A stretch of DNA of 60,066 bases from Azospirillum soli (GTDB lineage Bacteria; Pseudomonadota; Alphaproteobacteria; Azospirillales; Azospirillaceae). The translations under genes were made by a program, and so were the position numbers. The notes beneath the pieces are model-generated. The model was given only the letters and a program-made list of their open reading frames with translations. It was not told the DNA's origin and did no database searches. Shown here one piece after another: positions 26,772-34,809 of the stretch. The DNA is taken from contig NZ_JAGINQ010000032.1 of assembly GCF_017876165.1 (NCBI RefSeq), positions 1 through 60,066 on the forward strand. The letters run 5' to 3'. Position 1 is the first letter of the stretch, and each line of letters starts with the position of its first letter.

Positions 26772-28181
26772 ATGTTTGTGCCGAATCGTGCGTTCCGGAT
26801 GGCTTGGCAAAATGCTGGGGCAAAGTCGGCACTGACTGATCGCAAGCGCGTCTTGTCCCGCTCAGCCATCGCGATCCTGTCCGTCCTGCTGCTGACGCAG
26901 GCGGGGGAGACCCTGGCACAGGGAGCGCCGCAGCTGCCCACGCAGAACCAGCGCGATCCCCGGCGCCTGCCGAACTCCGCCAACGTGACCAAGGAAGCCA
27001 CCCCCGAACGGGACGTGGAGGGCCGCGACGACGAGGATCGCGTCGCCGACGCCTACCAGCCCAAGGGGATCGAGCTCGGCAGCTTCCTGCTTCTGCCCCA
27101 GCTCGAAACCGACGTGATGTACAACACCAACGTCTTCGCGCAGGAAAACGACGGCAAGTCGGACTTCATCGCCCGCATCGCCCCGGAGCTGAAGCTGCGG
27201 TCACGCTTCGCCACCCACGCCGTCAACATCACCGCGCGCGCCGAACAGTTCCTGTTCAAGACCTACTCGCAGGACAATCACCTCGACGCCGGGGTGACGG
27301 TGGACGGGCGTTACGATCTGGCGCGCGGTTCCGAACTGACGGATCTCTTCGACATCGCGCAGCGGTACGAGGATCGCGGCAGCCCCGACGCGGCAGGCGG
27401 CAAGCGCCCGACCCGCACCCGCAGCCTCCAGAACAATTTCGGCGGCAAGCATCAGGCCGGCCGCTACACCTTCTCCGGCGAACTCGCGACCGCGCGCCGG
27501 GTCTTTGACGACGTGACCACGGATACGGGATCGATCATCAACAACAGCGACCGTGATCGCTGGGAGAACAGCCTCACCGTGCGCGGTGGCTATGAGATGT
27601 TCCCCGGCTATTCGGCCGTGGTGGAGGTGGGCGGCAACAACCGGCGCTACGACGACCAGCTCGACGACGCCGGGTTCAACCGCTCCAGTGTCGGCTATCG
27701 GGCCGCTGCCGGTGTCGGCGTGGACATCAGCCAGCTGATTCGCGGCGACTTCCTGGTCGGCTACTACCAGCAAGACTACCGGGACGCCCGGCTGAAGGAT
27801 CCCAGCGGCCTGTCGTTCCGCGCCACCTTCAACTGGACGCCGTCGCGCCTGACGGTCATCGTGCCGTCGCTGGAACGCTCGGTTCTGGAAACGACCCAGT
27901 TCAACGCATCGGCGATGGTCCGGTCGGGCATCAACCTGCTCGTCCGCCACGAGTATCAGCGCAACATCGTCCTGACCGGCATCGGCAGCATCAACTACGA
28001 CGAGTTCGAAGGCATCAACCGGTCCGCCTGGACCTACGAGGCGCGCGGCCGCGTGGTGTACGCCTTCAACCCGGAGGTCTATGTGGGCGGTGAGATCGGC
28101 TACCGCCAGCGCGACTCGGAGCTGGCCGGGCAGTCCTACCAGCAGCTGGTCACGCTGGCCCGCCTCGGCCTCCGGATGTAA
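26772..28181 (+). CDS. Outer-membrane beta-barrel protein (BBP2 family)
   Basis: A 469-residue exported protein. After a Sec signal peptide (hydrophobic core AIAILSVLLLTQAG, likely cleavage after LAQ) comes a Pro/Asn-rich linker, then a region of alternating hydrophobic residues with many aromatic-ended strands (ADAYQ... onward to a C-terminus VTLARLGLRM). This fits the putative beta-barrel porin 2 family, found in exopolysaccharide clusters and thought to help polymer cross the outer membrane. The Wza-like protein here is short, so this barrel may supply the pore. A possible GGGGGAC site precedes ATG 26772; an inverted repeat lies 32 bp upstream. Confidence 0.8.
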   Translation: MFVPNRAFRMAWQNAGAKSALTDRKRVLSRSAIAILSVLLLTQAGETLAQGAPQLPTQNQRDPRRLPNSANVTKEATPERDVEGRDDEDRVADAYQPKGIELGSFLLLPQLETDVMYNTNVFAQENDGKSDFIARIAPELKLRSRFATHAVNITARAEQFLFKTYSQDNHLDAGVTVDGRYDLARGSELTDLFDIAQRYEDRGSPDAAGGKRPTRTRSLQNNFGGKHQAGRYTFSGELATARRVFDDVTTDTGSIINNSDRDRWENSLTVRGGYEMFPGYSAVVEVGGNNRRYDDQLDDAGFNRSSVGYRAAAGVGVDISQLIRGDFLVGYYQQDYRDARLKDPSGLSFRATFNWTPSRLTVIVPSLERSVLETTQFNASAMVRSGINLLVRHEYQRNIVLTGIGSINYDEFEGINRSAWTYEARGRVVYAFNPEVYVGGEIGYRQRDSELAGQSYQQLVTLARLGLRM

Positions 28182-28187
28182 GCCACA

Positions 28188-28227
28188 CTGCCAGGGGCTG
28201 CACCGCTGCGGCGTGGCCCCTTGGCAG
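28188..28227. terminator. Inverted repeat between convergent genes
   Basis: CTGCCAGGGGC (28188-28198) pairs with GCCCCTTGGCAG (28216-28227) with one bulged T. It begins a few bases after the beta-barrel gene's stop and before the convergent phosphatase stop. A strong hairpin without a clear T-run, so termination is likely but not certain. Confidence 0.45.
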
Positions 28228-28287
28228 CGCATGTTCTGCGAAACAGGGCCGTTCACCGCCTCGTGGGCGCGACCATCGCCGGCCGGA

Positions 28288-29076
28288 TTATCGCCGGGTG
28301 GCCTGAAGAACCCTGACCCGATCCGCCTGCAACGCAACCGCTGAAAGAACGCCCGTGGCGTAGGCTCCGGTGTCCACCGCAATGCGGTTGTTCAGGATTT
28401 GCGGAGTCGGGACGATCGTGTGCCCGTGCACGATGACCTTTTCAAACTGAGCCCGGCTGTCGAGAAACGGCTTTCGAATCCACAGAAGGTCGTCGAGCGA
28501 TTGCCCGGCGATCGGCCGGCCGGGCTTAATCCCCGCATGCACGAAGCCATAGTCGCCATACACGGCCCATGGCTCCAGCCGGCGAAGGCATTCCAGGTGC
28601 GCCGGCGGCAGCCGCTGCATCAACTCGTCGCGCAGGCGTGGATGATGGACAGGGTTGCCCGCGTCGGCGATGTCCTCCACCCCATAGCTGACGAGCGTGG
28701 ACAGCCCCCCGAAGGCCAGCCACTGGCCGGCGTTGGACGGGTCGTCCAAAAAGCGCAGCATCGCTTGTTCGTGATTTCCGAGCAGGCACCGGACAAGGCA
28801 GTCCGAGGTCACACCGGCGGCGATCCGATCCATCACGCCGCGGCTGTCGGGGCCGCGGTCCACGTAATCGCCCAGAAACACCAGAACGGCGTCCAAGCCA
28901 GCGGCGTTGACGGCGCGGTCTTCGGCAATGCAGTCGAGGAGTCGCTCCAGAAGGGCAAGCTCCCCATGCACATCGCCGACCGCGTAGACGACCATCCCCG
29001 GCGGAACTTGCGGCGGCGCACGGTCGATACGCGGCGCGCCGCGAAGGTTACTGAACCAGGATAGCAGACCCACCAT
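28288..29076 (-). CDS. Metallophosphoesterase, serine/threonine phosphatase-like
   Basis: A 262-residue calcineurin-type phosphoesterase. The metal-binding motifs are all present: GDVHG near residue 34, GDYVDRG near 69, GNHE near 100, FVHAG and HGHT. This order and size match bacterial PPP-family phosphatases such as PrpA or ApaH-like enzymes. It is cytoplasmic, with no signal peptide. Its place beside a Wzc-like tyrosine kinase locus might suggest signalling in polymer production, but PPP enzymes do not normally act on BY-kinases, so that link is weak. It converges on the beta-barrel gene. Confidence 0.88.
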   Translation of the reverse strand: MVGLLSWFSNLRGAPRIDRAPPQVPPGMVVYAVGDVHGELALLERLLDCIAEDRAVNAAGLDAVLVFLGDYVDRGPDSRGVMDRIAAGVTSDCLVRCLLGNHEQAMLRFLDDPSNAGQWLAFGGLSTLVSYGVEDIADAGNPVHHPRLRDELMQRLPPAHLECLRRLEPWAVYGDYGFVHAGIKPGRPIAGQSLDDLLWIRKPFLDSRAQFEKVIVHGHTIVPTPQILNNRIAVDTGAYATGVLSAVALQADRVRVLQATRR

Positions 29077-29124
29077 CCGTCACTGTTTAACGCCCGCGAC
29101 CTTCGGAGTCCATCCGCGACGGCA

Positions 29125-29997
29125 TCACGACGGGCTGGCGTTCGTGAACACCTTGTCCGGCAGCGTGACCGTGTCCGGAACCCGGTCCTGTGCGGGATTG
29201 TTCGATGGCCGGTCGGTGTTGGGGGTGGTCGTCGGCGGGCCGTTCGGGGTGTTCGGCGTGTTCGGGCTCTGGTTGCCGCCGGTCTCAAGCTTCGCTACGG
29301 GTGCGACCTTGCCTTCAAGGATGGCGAGCGTTTGCCCCGAGTTGGCCGGATTGACCTGGTTCAGGACCGTGGTGCTGCTCGCCTGAGTGATGGACTGCGC
29401 GACCGCCTGCGTCGCCCCGGGAGCCGCCGTCACCACGGCTTGGCTGGTCACGGCCGCGTAGGAATTGGCCATCACCTGGATCGCGGTGCTGGGCGAGATC
29501 TGATAGACGGCCGGGCTGGAGACCACTTGAACCACGGCCGTGGCCATGCCCGCGACCGCCAGAGGCGCGACGCGCTGCGCATCGGGATTGACGATGATGC
29601 GCGCCGCCGTGGTAACGACCTCAAGCGCTTGAGTGGGGGCGCTCGTTTGAACGGTGGTGGACCGGATCGTCTCGACGGCCGCCGCCGCTGCCTGGATCGC
29701 GGCCTGCGGGTTGCTGTTCAGCATCCGCTCCGCGACCGTTACCACCTGCGTCGCCAGCGTCGCCGCCTGTTGCGGGTTGCCGGCGCTCAGCGTCGCAATG
29801 GCCCGCGACACCTGGTCGGCATTGCCGCTGTTGACGGCGGCCTGCAACGCCGGAGGCAAGGTGACCTGCTGCGGCTGCTGTTGCTGGTTTTGTCCCTGCC
29901 CCGGATTGTTCTGCCGCTGCTGGGCATGAGCGTCCAACGTCGTGAAAACGCCAATGCTCGCCACGAGCGCGCCGACAGCGATCACGCGATGTTTCAT
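29125..29997 (-). CDS. Secreted Ala/Gln-rich protein of unknown function
   Basis: A 290-residue exported protein. Met-Lys-His-Arg opens a clean Sec signal peptide with likely cleavage after AHA. A Gln/Asn-rich stretch follows, then a long Ala/Val/Thr-rich helical region with repeated units such as NPQQAATLATQVV and NPQAAIQAAAAAVETI, and finally an Asn/Thr/Pro-rich disordered tail. I recognise no named domain. It lies between the phosphatase and wza on the same strand, so a role in the extracellular matrix or in export is possible but unproven. A terminator separates it from wza. Confidence 0.75.
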   Translation of the reverse strand: MKHRVIAVGALVASIGVFTTLDAHAQQRQNNPGQGQNQQQQPQQVTLPPALQAAVNSGNADQVSRAIATLSAGNPQQAATLATQVVTVAERMLNSNPQAAIQAAAAAVETIRSTTVQTSAPTQALEVVTTAARIIVNPDAQRVAPLAVAGMATAVVQVVSSPAVYQISPSTAIQVMANSYAAVTSQAVVTAAPGATQAVAQSITQASSTTVLNQVNPANSGQTLAILEGKVAPVAKLETGGNQSPNTPNTPNGPPTTTPNTDRPSNNPAQDRVPDTVTLPDKVFTNASPS

Positions 29998-30162
29998 TGC
30001 TCAGACTCCAAAACGGCGGACTTCCTTCGGCGTGACTATACACAAGGCAGCGCCGCACATCACGCGCGAAAAGCTCCAAGAAACGGGTTTATGCAATCGG
30101 AAGGGCGCTTTCGCAGCGGCCTTGCGCGGCTGGCGATGCATCGTGGCGGGCCGGAAACAAAG

Positions 30163-30198
30163 AAGGGTCCAGGCGCCTGGACGGCGCACCGGACCCTT
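30163..30198 (-). terminator. Terminator after the Wza-like gene
   Basis: AAGGGTCC (30163-30170) pairs with GGACCCTT (30191-30198), and an inner palindrome GTCCAGGCGCCTGGAC strengthens the structure. On the minus strand it is followed by a T-rich tail (CTTCTTTGTTTCC). It lies 50 bp after the wza stop. Confidence 0.65.
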
Positions 30199-30247
30199 CC
30201 GTTTCACGGAACGGAGGCCAAGCCCCCGTTCTGGCAGCGCCCCGGCT

Positions 30248-30823
30248 TTAGAAGCGGCGCTCCAGCACCTTGATGATGTCGCCCGGCAGAATCGGGGTGC
30301 GCTCGGTAGCGGCGTATTCCTTTTGCTCTTCGCCGATCATGCGGGCCAGCACGACCTGCCCCTGGCGCGCCCGGTAATCGTAACCACCGGCCCGCGCAAT
30401 GGCGCCGAGAACCGTCATGCCGACCGTGTAGGGGAACTCTCCCGCCTGACGGACCTCGCCCAGGACGTAGAAAGGCCGAAAGGTCTGGATTTCGACGGCG
30501 ACGCTGGGATCCTTCATATAGGCGTCGCGGCGCAGGATCTCGGTGATCCGTCCGGACAAGGCCTTGGCCGTCAGGCCGCTGGCCCTGACGTTGCCGATGA
30601 GGGGAAGCTGGATGTTGCCGATCGTGTCGACGGTGAAGTCGCCGGACAGGTTGTTCTCGTTGAAGACGATGACCCGCACCCGGTTGCCCGGTTCCAGCAG
30701 ATATCCATCGGTGGGGTTCAGCGCCGTCTGGGGCGCCGGTTCACTCGGGAACTCGCCGACGGTGGACGCGCATCCGACCAGGACCGCCGCCGCCAACAGG
30801 AGACCAATGGTAGCTTTCCACAT
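30248..30823 (-). CDS. Short Wza-like polysaccharide export lipoprotein
   Basis: An OPX-family export protein of 191 residues. The signal peptide ends in a lipobox (LVGC, Cys near residue 18), so the mature protein is lipid-anchored. The PES domain follows (YLLEPGNRVRVIVFNENNLSG, then TIGNIQLPLIGNV), then a single SLBB-type region (YVLGEVRQAGEFPY). It lacks the extra SLBB repeats and the C-terminal outer-membrane helix of E. coli Wza (about 380 residues). It therefore probably needs a partner pore, such as the beta-barrel protein at 26772. The ATG at 30823 starts exactly at the lipoprotein signal; the frame to 30934 adds an unlikely leader. Confidence 0.88.
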   Translation of the reverse strand: MWKATIGLLLAAAVLVGCASTVGEFPSEPAPQTALNPTDGYLLEPGNRVRVIVFNENNLSGDFTVDTIGNIQLPLIGNVRASGLTAKALSGRITEILRRDAYMKDPSVAVEIQTFRPFYVLGEVRQAGEFPYTVGMTVLGAIARAGGYDYRARQGQVVLARMIGEEQKEYAATERTPILPGDIIKVLERRF

Positions 30824-31139
30824 GATGAAGCCTTGCCGTACGGACTTTGTGTAACAGGGTGTGCTGGGCGCCGGCTCTAATGGCCGCGAGAATCCGGCGA
30901 AAAGCCAACCGCATGGCGAGGGGTAATACCTCATTTTCTATTTGACGTCCACAATGGCCTTAAATTGTTCCACCCCTGGCCCTTACGCGCATAGGTATCG
31001 CGGCGGACGAAAAACCCTCTACTTTTCATCCTCGGCCGATCCAAGTGCCCCGCCCTTCGGGAACCCCCGTTCAGCCGCCCATGTTGACCGGACGGCCGTC
31101 GCTTCGGACGGTCTCCTGCCTTCTGTGGGGTGGTGTGCC
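30824..31139. other. Divergent intergenic region between wza and the BON gene
   Basis: No gene is supported here. The stretch around 30930-31020 is AT-richer than its surroundings and must hold promoters for wza (minus) and the BON gene (plus). I could not fix convincing -35/-10 pairs. Confidence 0.4.
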
Positions 31140-31760
31140 ATGGCAAGAAACGACGACTGGTGGAGGAACAGCCAAGGGCATCGCGACAGCCGGACGTCCG
31201 GCGAGCGCGACCTACGGGACCTGGGCTCGCACCGCGACTATGGGCGCGACATGCTCAACGACATGCGCCGGTACGCGCGCGGCGAGTCCGAACCGGACGA
31301 CGCGGGGCGTGGTGATGGGGGCGCCCGGCATCACGAGAGCCGGCATTACCGGGGAATGGGGCCGCGCGGCTACACCCGCTCCGACGAGCGCATCCGGGAG
31401 GACGTCAACGACCGCCTGACCGACGATCCCTACGTTGACGCCTCCGACGTCGAGGTAACGGTGAGCGGTTGCGAGGTCACCCTGTCCGGCACCGTCGATG
31501 ACCGCCGGGCGCGGCGGCGGGCCGAGGATGTCGCCGAGTCCGTGTCCGGCGTCCGCTACGTGCAGAACAACCTGCGTGTCGGCCAGCATGCCCATAGCGG
31601 GATGGGGACCTCGGCCGGAGCATCGGCGATGGCGGGAATGGGGACGGGTTCGACGACGTCCTATTCGTCCAACGACACCGAAACGCCGGGCACTCCCGGC
31701 CGAATGAACGCTCCGGCGGACCTGCATACGGCCGACACGGACTCGGTGACCCGGCGGTGA
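31140..31760 (+). CDS. BON-domain protein
   Basis: A 206-residue hydrophilic protein. The first 75 residues are rich in Arg, Asp and Gly and look disordered. A BON domain spans about residues 80-147, from RSDERIREDVNDRL through VEVTVSGCEVTLSGTVDDRRARRRAEDVAESVSGV to VQNNL, followed by a Gly/Ser/Thr-rich tail. BON domains bind phospholipid or peptidoglycan and often occur in stress-induced proteins. No signal peptide is visible, so it may be cytoplasmic. GGGGTGG precedes ATG 31140. A strong terminator follows, so it appears monocistronic. Confidence 0.82.
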   Translation: MARNDDWWRNSQGHRDSRTSGERDLRDLGSHRDYGRDMLNDMRRYARGESEPDDAGRGDGGARHHESRHYRGMGPRGYTRSDERIREDVNDRLTDDPYVDASDVEVTVSGCEVTLSGTVDDRRARRRAEDVAESVSGVRYVQNNLRVGQHAHSGMGTSAGASAMAGMGTGSTTSYSSNDTETPGTPGRMNAPADLHTADTDSVTRR

Positions 31761-31764
31761 CGGC

Positions 31765-31800
31765 AGGGCGGGCGACGGTCAGCCGCCGCCCCGCCCTTTT
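31765..31800 (+). terminator. Rho-independent terminator after the BON gene
   Basis: GGGCGGG (31766-31772) pairs with CCCGCCC (31790-31796) and is followed at once by TTTT. It starts 5 bp after the BON gene stop and 10 bp before the convergent repA stop. Confidence 0.7.
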
Positions 31801-31809
31801 CCGGTGCGA

Positions 31810-32781
31810 TCACCCGCGCGCCGGGCGCAGGATCAGATGCTTGTTGGACGGAACGGCCGGGGCCGACGGGCGCAGCACGAGGCCCTTGGAGGTCGGCTCG
31901 ATGTTGGCATCGGGGTAGACCGCCATGACGTCCTTCAGCGCTTCCTTCAGGCGGAAGGCCAGCACGCGATGCTCGCTGACCGAGCCGAAATGCTGTGACA
32001 GCGCGTGCCAGGGCACCAGCGTCTGCTTGTCGAGACGGTGCAGGCGGTGCACCAGCCACACATAGGCGTCGAGCGCCAGGGCGGAGTTCTTCAGTTTGGC
32101 GATGGCGTGCTCGTCCAGCGGGACGGCGTGCTCCATCAGATGCTCGAAGAAGCTCTGGGTCAGGCGGACGAACCGCACCCACTCCCCGCCGGTGCGGAAG
32201 AGGTCGGGCGTGTCCTCCTCGTCGCGCCACAGCTTGATGCCGTCGATCAGGCGCTGGTCGGAGATCTCGGCGCTGGAGTTGCCGGTGGTCGTGCGCAGCG
32301 TGAACTCGCAACGGGCGATTCGCAGCACCTGCTCGCGCACCGGCTTGTAGTTGCCGCGCTCCCCGCCCGTGGGGGCGAGGCCAAGACGGCGCAGCCACGC
32401 GCTCATGCTGGGGCCAAGGTCCACATGCGGGCTGCGGGTCTTCCGCGCCTCGGTCTGCAGGTAGATCATGATCAGGCGCGCCTTGGCGCCGTACGGAACG
32501 CCGACGTCCATGACCGTGCCGTCGCGCAGCGGCAGGATACCCGGGCGAACGACCAGCTGGTACTTGCCGTTGTTGCGCACCCAGGGGGCCTGCTCGTCCT
32601 TCGGCTTGCGGTGCGGCAGCGACGCCTGGCAGAAGCCGGCGTGCAGATAGCCGATGGCGTCCATCTCGTTGGACATGGCTTCGTGGGCCATGATCACACG
32701 GCGGCGCTCCTTCGGGTCTTCGGTGCGGGCCAACACCGCCTCGAACCCCTCCAGGCTCAGCTGCTCGTGGATTTTCGCCAT
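31810..32781 (-). CDS. repA: Plasmid replication initiator, RepA_C family
   Basis: A 323-residue initiator of the plasmid-encoded RepA family (RepA_C). It has the family block VPYGAKARLIMIYLQTEA, then SPHVDLGPSMSAWLRRLGL and the basic helix region YKPVREQVLRIARCEFTL. It should bind the iterons just upstream of its own start and open the origin with DnaA. ATG 32781 follows GGAGGG; the longer frame to 32964 runs through iteron DNA and is not used. Its gene is divergent from parAB across the origin, a common arrangement on alphaproteobacterial megaplasmids. Autoregulation through iterons next to its start is likely. Confidence 0.85.
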   Translation of the reverse strand: MAKIHEQLSLEGFEAVLARTEDPKERRRVIMAHEAMSNEMDAIGYLHAGFCQASLPHRKPKDEQAPWVRNNGKYQLVVRPGILPLRDGTVMDVGVPYGAKARLIMIYLQTEARKTRSPHVDLGPSMSAWLRRLGLAPTGGERGNYKPVREQVLRIARCEFTLRTTTGNSSAEISDQRLIDGIKLWRDEEDTPDLFRTGGEWVRFVRLTQSFFEHLMEHAVPLDEHAIAKLKNSALALDAYVWLVHRLHRLDKQTLVPWHALSQHFGSVSEHRVLAFRLKEALKDVMAVYPDANIEPTSKGLVLRPSAPAVPSNKHLILRPARG

Positions 32782-33052
32782 GGACACCCTCCGGCCTCTT
32801 TCCGTCACCGTTCCGTCATCCCAGAAAACACAAAATCTGGGGACAGGGAAGCGTCTCGATACCAAGATTCGCTGAACTTGCAACGCCGCGTGCAGATTCC
32901 GTTTCAATGTCAGCGAACCGCCACGGTGGCGCCCGGCCCTGCTCAGCCCAACGCTCCGGCCCATTCCGCCGATGTATCAACTTCAGCGTCGGAACCGTGC
33001 CGCCGGAACAGCGCAACCGCCACCCGGCCTGGCTGTCCACAGGCTAGGCCGC

Positions 33053-33061
33053 TTATCCACG
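33053..33061 (+). promoter_or_regulatory. DnaA box overlapping an iteron
   Basis: TTATCCACG matches the DnaA box TTATCCACA at 8 of 9 bases and its last bases form the start of the iteron at 33059. A weaker box-like CTGTCCACA lies at 33033-33041. Confidence 0.65.
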
Positions 33062-33183
33062 CTGAGTTGGAATCGCTTTGGGCCGAAAGCGCTGAAACGC
33101 CTCGCTGAAAACGCAACGTGGGGTGCGCTGAAGTCGAATCGCCGCCCCGGCAATCCACGCTGAAGTCGAGTCAGAAAACCCGG

Positions 33184-33192
33184 TTATCCACG
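33184..33192 (+). promoter_or_regulatory. DnaA box overlapping an iteron
   Basis: A second TTATCCACG, again fused to the following iteron (33190), lies just before the AT-rich segment at 33206-33240. The repeated box-iteron fusion suggests DnaA and RepA bind side by side or compete. Confidence 0.65.
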
Positions 33193-33676
33193 CTGAACTC
33201 GCAACCATGTCCTATATGAGTCCCGATATATTCCCCGTTAGAGCGGTCGCACGAGGGCATGCGCGGCCCCTCCTTCGCTGAAAACGCAACGGAAAGGGCG
33301 CGATTCGGGCTTTTCGGGCATCCGGCAGGGTCCTGGCCCGTCGAATTGGACGCTGAAGTTGATACAAAAGGCGACTCGGACCCGTCCCAATCCCACGCTG
33401 AATTGGTAACGCTCGACTCGGAAAAGCGAGGCTTTCCAACGGGTCCGCGAATCGGCGAGTCCAACGCTGATTTTGAAACGGCGGCGAAAATCGGCGAATC
33501 GGGAAGGCACGCTGAATTTGAAACAATCGAGTCCAGGAGAATCAAAGGCCGAATCGGAAAGCGACAGCCAAGGCAACGCTGAATTGGTAACGGTTAGTGA
33601 ATCGCGCTTGACGGGGGCGCAGTCGATTCGTGTCCGGAACGGATTTCACCAGGAACTCATGAAAAGACAATATTCC

Positions 33677-33693
33677 TATGCGACGTCGTATGA
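33677..33693. promoter_or_regulatory. Palindromic core upstream of parA, candidate ParB site
   Basis: TATGCGACGTCGTATGA has the palindromic core CGACGTCG with imperfect flanks. Its right half GACGTCGTATGA is identical to half of the 24-bp perfect palindrome at 56499-56522. A centromere-like or operator role is inferred from this sharing and from its place before parAB. Confidence 0.35.
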
Positions 33694-33701
33694 GCGGCAA
33701 T

Positions 33702-33740
33702 TGACGCAAGCCGCACGGTTGGACTTGACCGCTTGCGTCA
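33702..33740. promoter_or_regulatory. Inverted repeat, candidate parAB operator
   Basis: TGACGCAAGC (33702-33711) and its exact reverse complement GCTTGCGTCA (33731-33740) lie 44 bp before the parA ATG, centres 29 bp apart. They overlap promoter-like TTGAC elements at 33701 and 33725. Since ParA has an N-terminal DNA-binding domain, self-repression here is likely. Confidence 0.55.
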
Positions 33741-33783
33741 CGTCCGTAAAAGTCTGCCGGCCACCATCGACACCGAGGACCCG

Positions 33784-34809
33784 ATGAACGGGGAAGAACT
33801 GCGCGCCATCCGTGAACGGCGGGGCGAGGACCAGCTGAGCTTCGCGACCTGGCTCAACGGAGCGCTGAACCGCCGTTACGACCGCTCCCGCATCAGCCGC
33901 TGGGAGAGCGGGGCGGAGCGCATCCCGCAGCAGGTCGCCGGCTTCCTGGCGGAGCATGGCGGTGCCGCGGCAACCCCCGTCGCCAAGAGCGACGAGGGGC
34001 CGAAGCTGCGCCGCGCGGTCGTAGCCGTGGCGAATCAGAAGGGCGGCGTGGGCAAGACGACCACCGCGGTCAACCTGTCCTACGCGCTGTCCACGCTGGG
34101 GCTGTCGGTGCTGCTGATCGACAGCGACCCGCAGGGCAACGCGACCGTGCACATGGGCCTGGATCCGGGCGAGATCGAGACGACTCGGAAGGGTCTCTAT
34201 AATGTGGTGCGCGGCGGGGCGCTGTTCGACAGCATCCTCCAGCCGGTGTGTGACGGTGCCGTCATGCTCGCTCCCTCCAGCATCGGCCTTGCCGCCGCCG
34301 AAACGGAGCTGGTGGCCGAGCCCGACAACTCCCTGGTGCTGAAGGAAAAGCTGGCCGAGGTCCGCAACCGATACGACGTCATCGTCATCGACTGCCCGCC
34401 GAACCTGGGCCTGCTGACCATCAACGCGCTGGCGGCCAGCGACCTCGTCCTGATCCCCGTGCAGACGGAGGTGTTCGCGGGACTCGGCGTGCCGCTGCTG
34501 ATGGAGACCATCGCCAAGATCCGGCGGCGCTCCAACCCGTCGCTCAACATTTTCGGCATCCTGCCGACCATGTTCTCCTCGCGCTTGACGCAAGACCAAG
34601 CGAGCCTGCGCGAGATCCAGGAACACTACGCGGGACGCACCCGCGTCCTGCCGGCGGTGCCCCGCGCCACCCTCTTCGCCCAGGCGTCGGGCGCCGGCCG
34701 GCCGGCCATCGAGGCCGACCCGAATTCCAACAGCGTGCAGGCCTACGCCGAGCTTGCCCGCGAACTGGCCGCCCACCTCCAGATCCCGGAAGCCGCCCAT
34801 GTCCCGTAA
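33784..34809 (+). CDS. parA: Partition ATPase ParA with N-terminal HTH
   Basis: A 341-residue ParA. Residues 1 to about 60 form a helix-turn-helix-like domain (SFATWLNGALNRRYDRSRISRWESG), which in type Ia partition systems lets ParA repress its own operon. The deviant Walker A KGGVGKTT is at 86-93, followed by LLIDSDPQGNATVHMG (A') and VIVIDCPPNLGLL (Walker B). ParA moves the replicon on the nucleoid together with ParB. ATG 33784 follows GAGGAC; an upstream frame start at 33733 would include the operator-like repeat. It overlaps parB by 11 bp. Confidence 0.93.
   Translation: MNGEELRAIRERRGEDQLSFATWLNGALNRRYDRSRISRWESGAERIPQQVAGFLAEHGGAAATPVAKSDEGPKLRRAVVAVANQKGGVGKTTTAVNLSYALSTLGLSVLLIDSDPQGNATVHMGLDPGEIETTRKGLYNVVRGGALFDSILQPVCDGAVMLAPSSIGLAAAETELVAEPDNSLVLKEKLAEVRNRYDVIVIDCPPNLGLLTINALAASDLVLIPVQTEVFAGLGVPLLMETIAKIRRRSNPSLNIFGILPTMFSSRLTQDQASLREIQEHYAGRTRVLPAVPRATLFAQASGAGRPAIEADPNSNSVQAYAELARELAAHLQIPEAAHVP

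Larger units (their letters stand above)
32869..33591. repeat. Iteron array
   Basis: Copies of a 16-bp element with core CGCTGA start at 32869, 33059, 33102, 33125, 33157, 33190, 33275, 33350, 33395, 33464, 33509 and 33576 on the plus strand, with reverse copies at 32901-32915 and 32974-32989. The best form is ACGCTGAATTTGAAAC; variants include ACGCTGAATTGGTAAC and TCGCTGAAAACGCAAC. Start-to-start distances in the centre (43, 23, 32, 33, 85, 75) are near multiples of a helical turn. Two DnaA boxes abut copies in this array. The repeats are expected RepA binding sites. Confidence 0.85.
32782..33783. other. Replication origin region
   Basis: This 1-kb stretch between repA and parA has no convincing gene. 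It holds at least 14 iteron-like repeats (32869-33591), two near-consensus DnaA boxes, an AT-rich segment at about 33206-33240 that could unwind, and the parA regulatory repeats at 33677-33740. The combination of initiator gene, iterons, DnaA boxes, AT-rich DNA and adjacent parAB is diagnostic of an iteron-type origin. Open frames crossing it simply translate the repeats. Confidence 0.85.

Noticed and set aside
32869..33591. CRISPR array
   Set aside because: Repeats are 16 bp, degenerate, irregularly spaced and in both orientations, with DnaA boxes and repA/parAB beside them; no cas genes are present.
33171..33787. Several small open frames in the origin (for example 33171-33545 minus, 33473-33787 plus)
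   Set aside because: They translate the iterons themselves and have no ribosome sites or recognisable domains.
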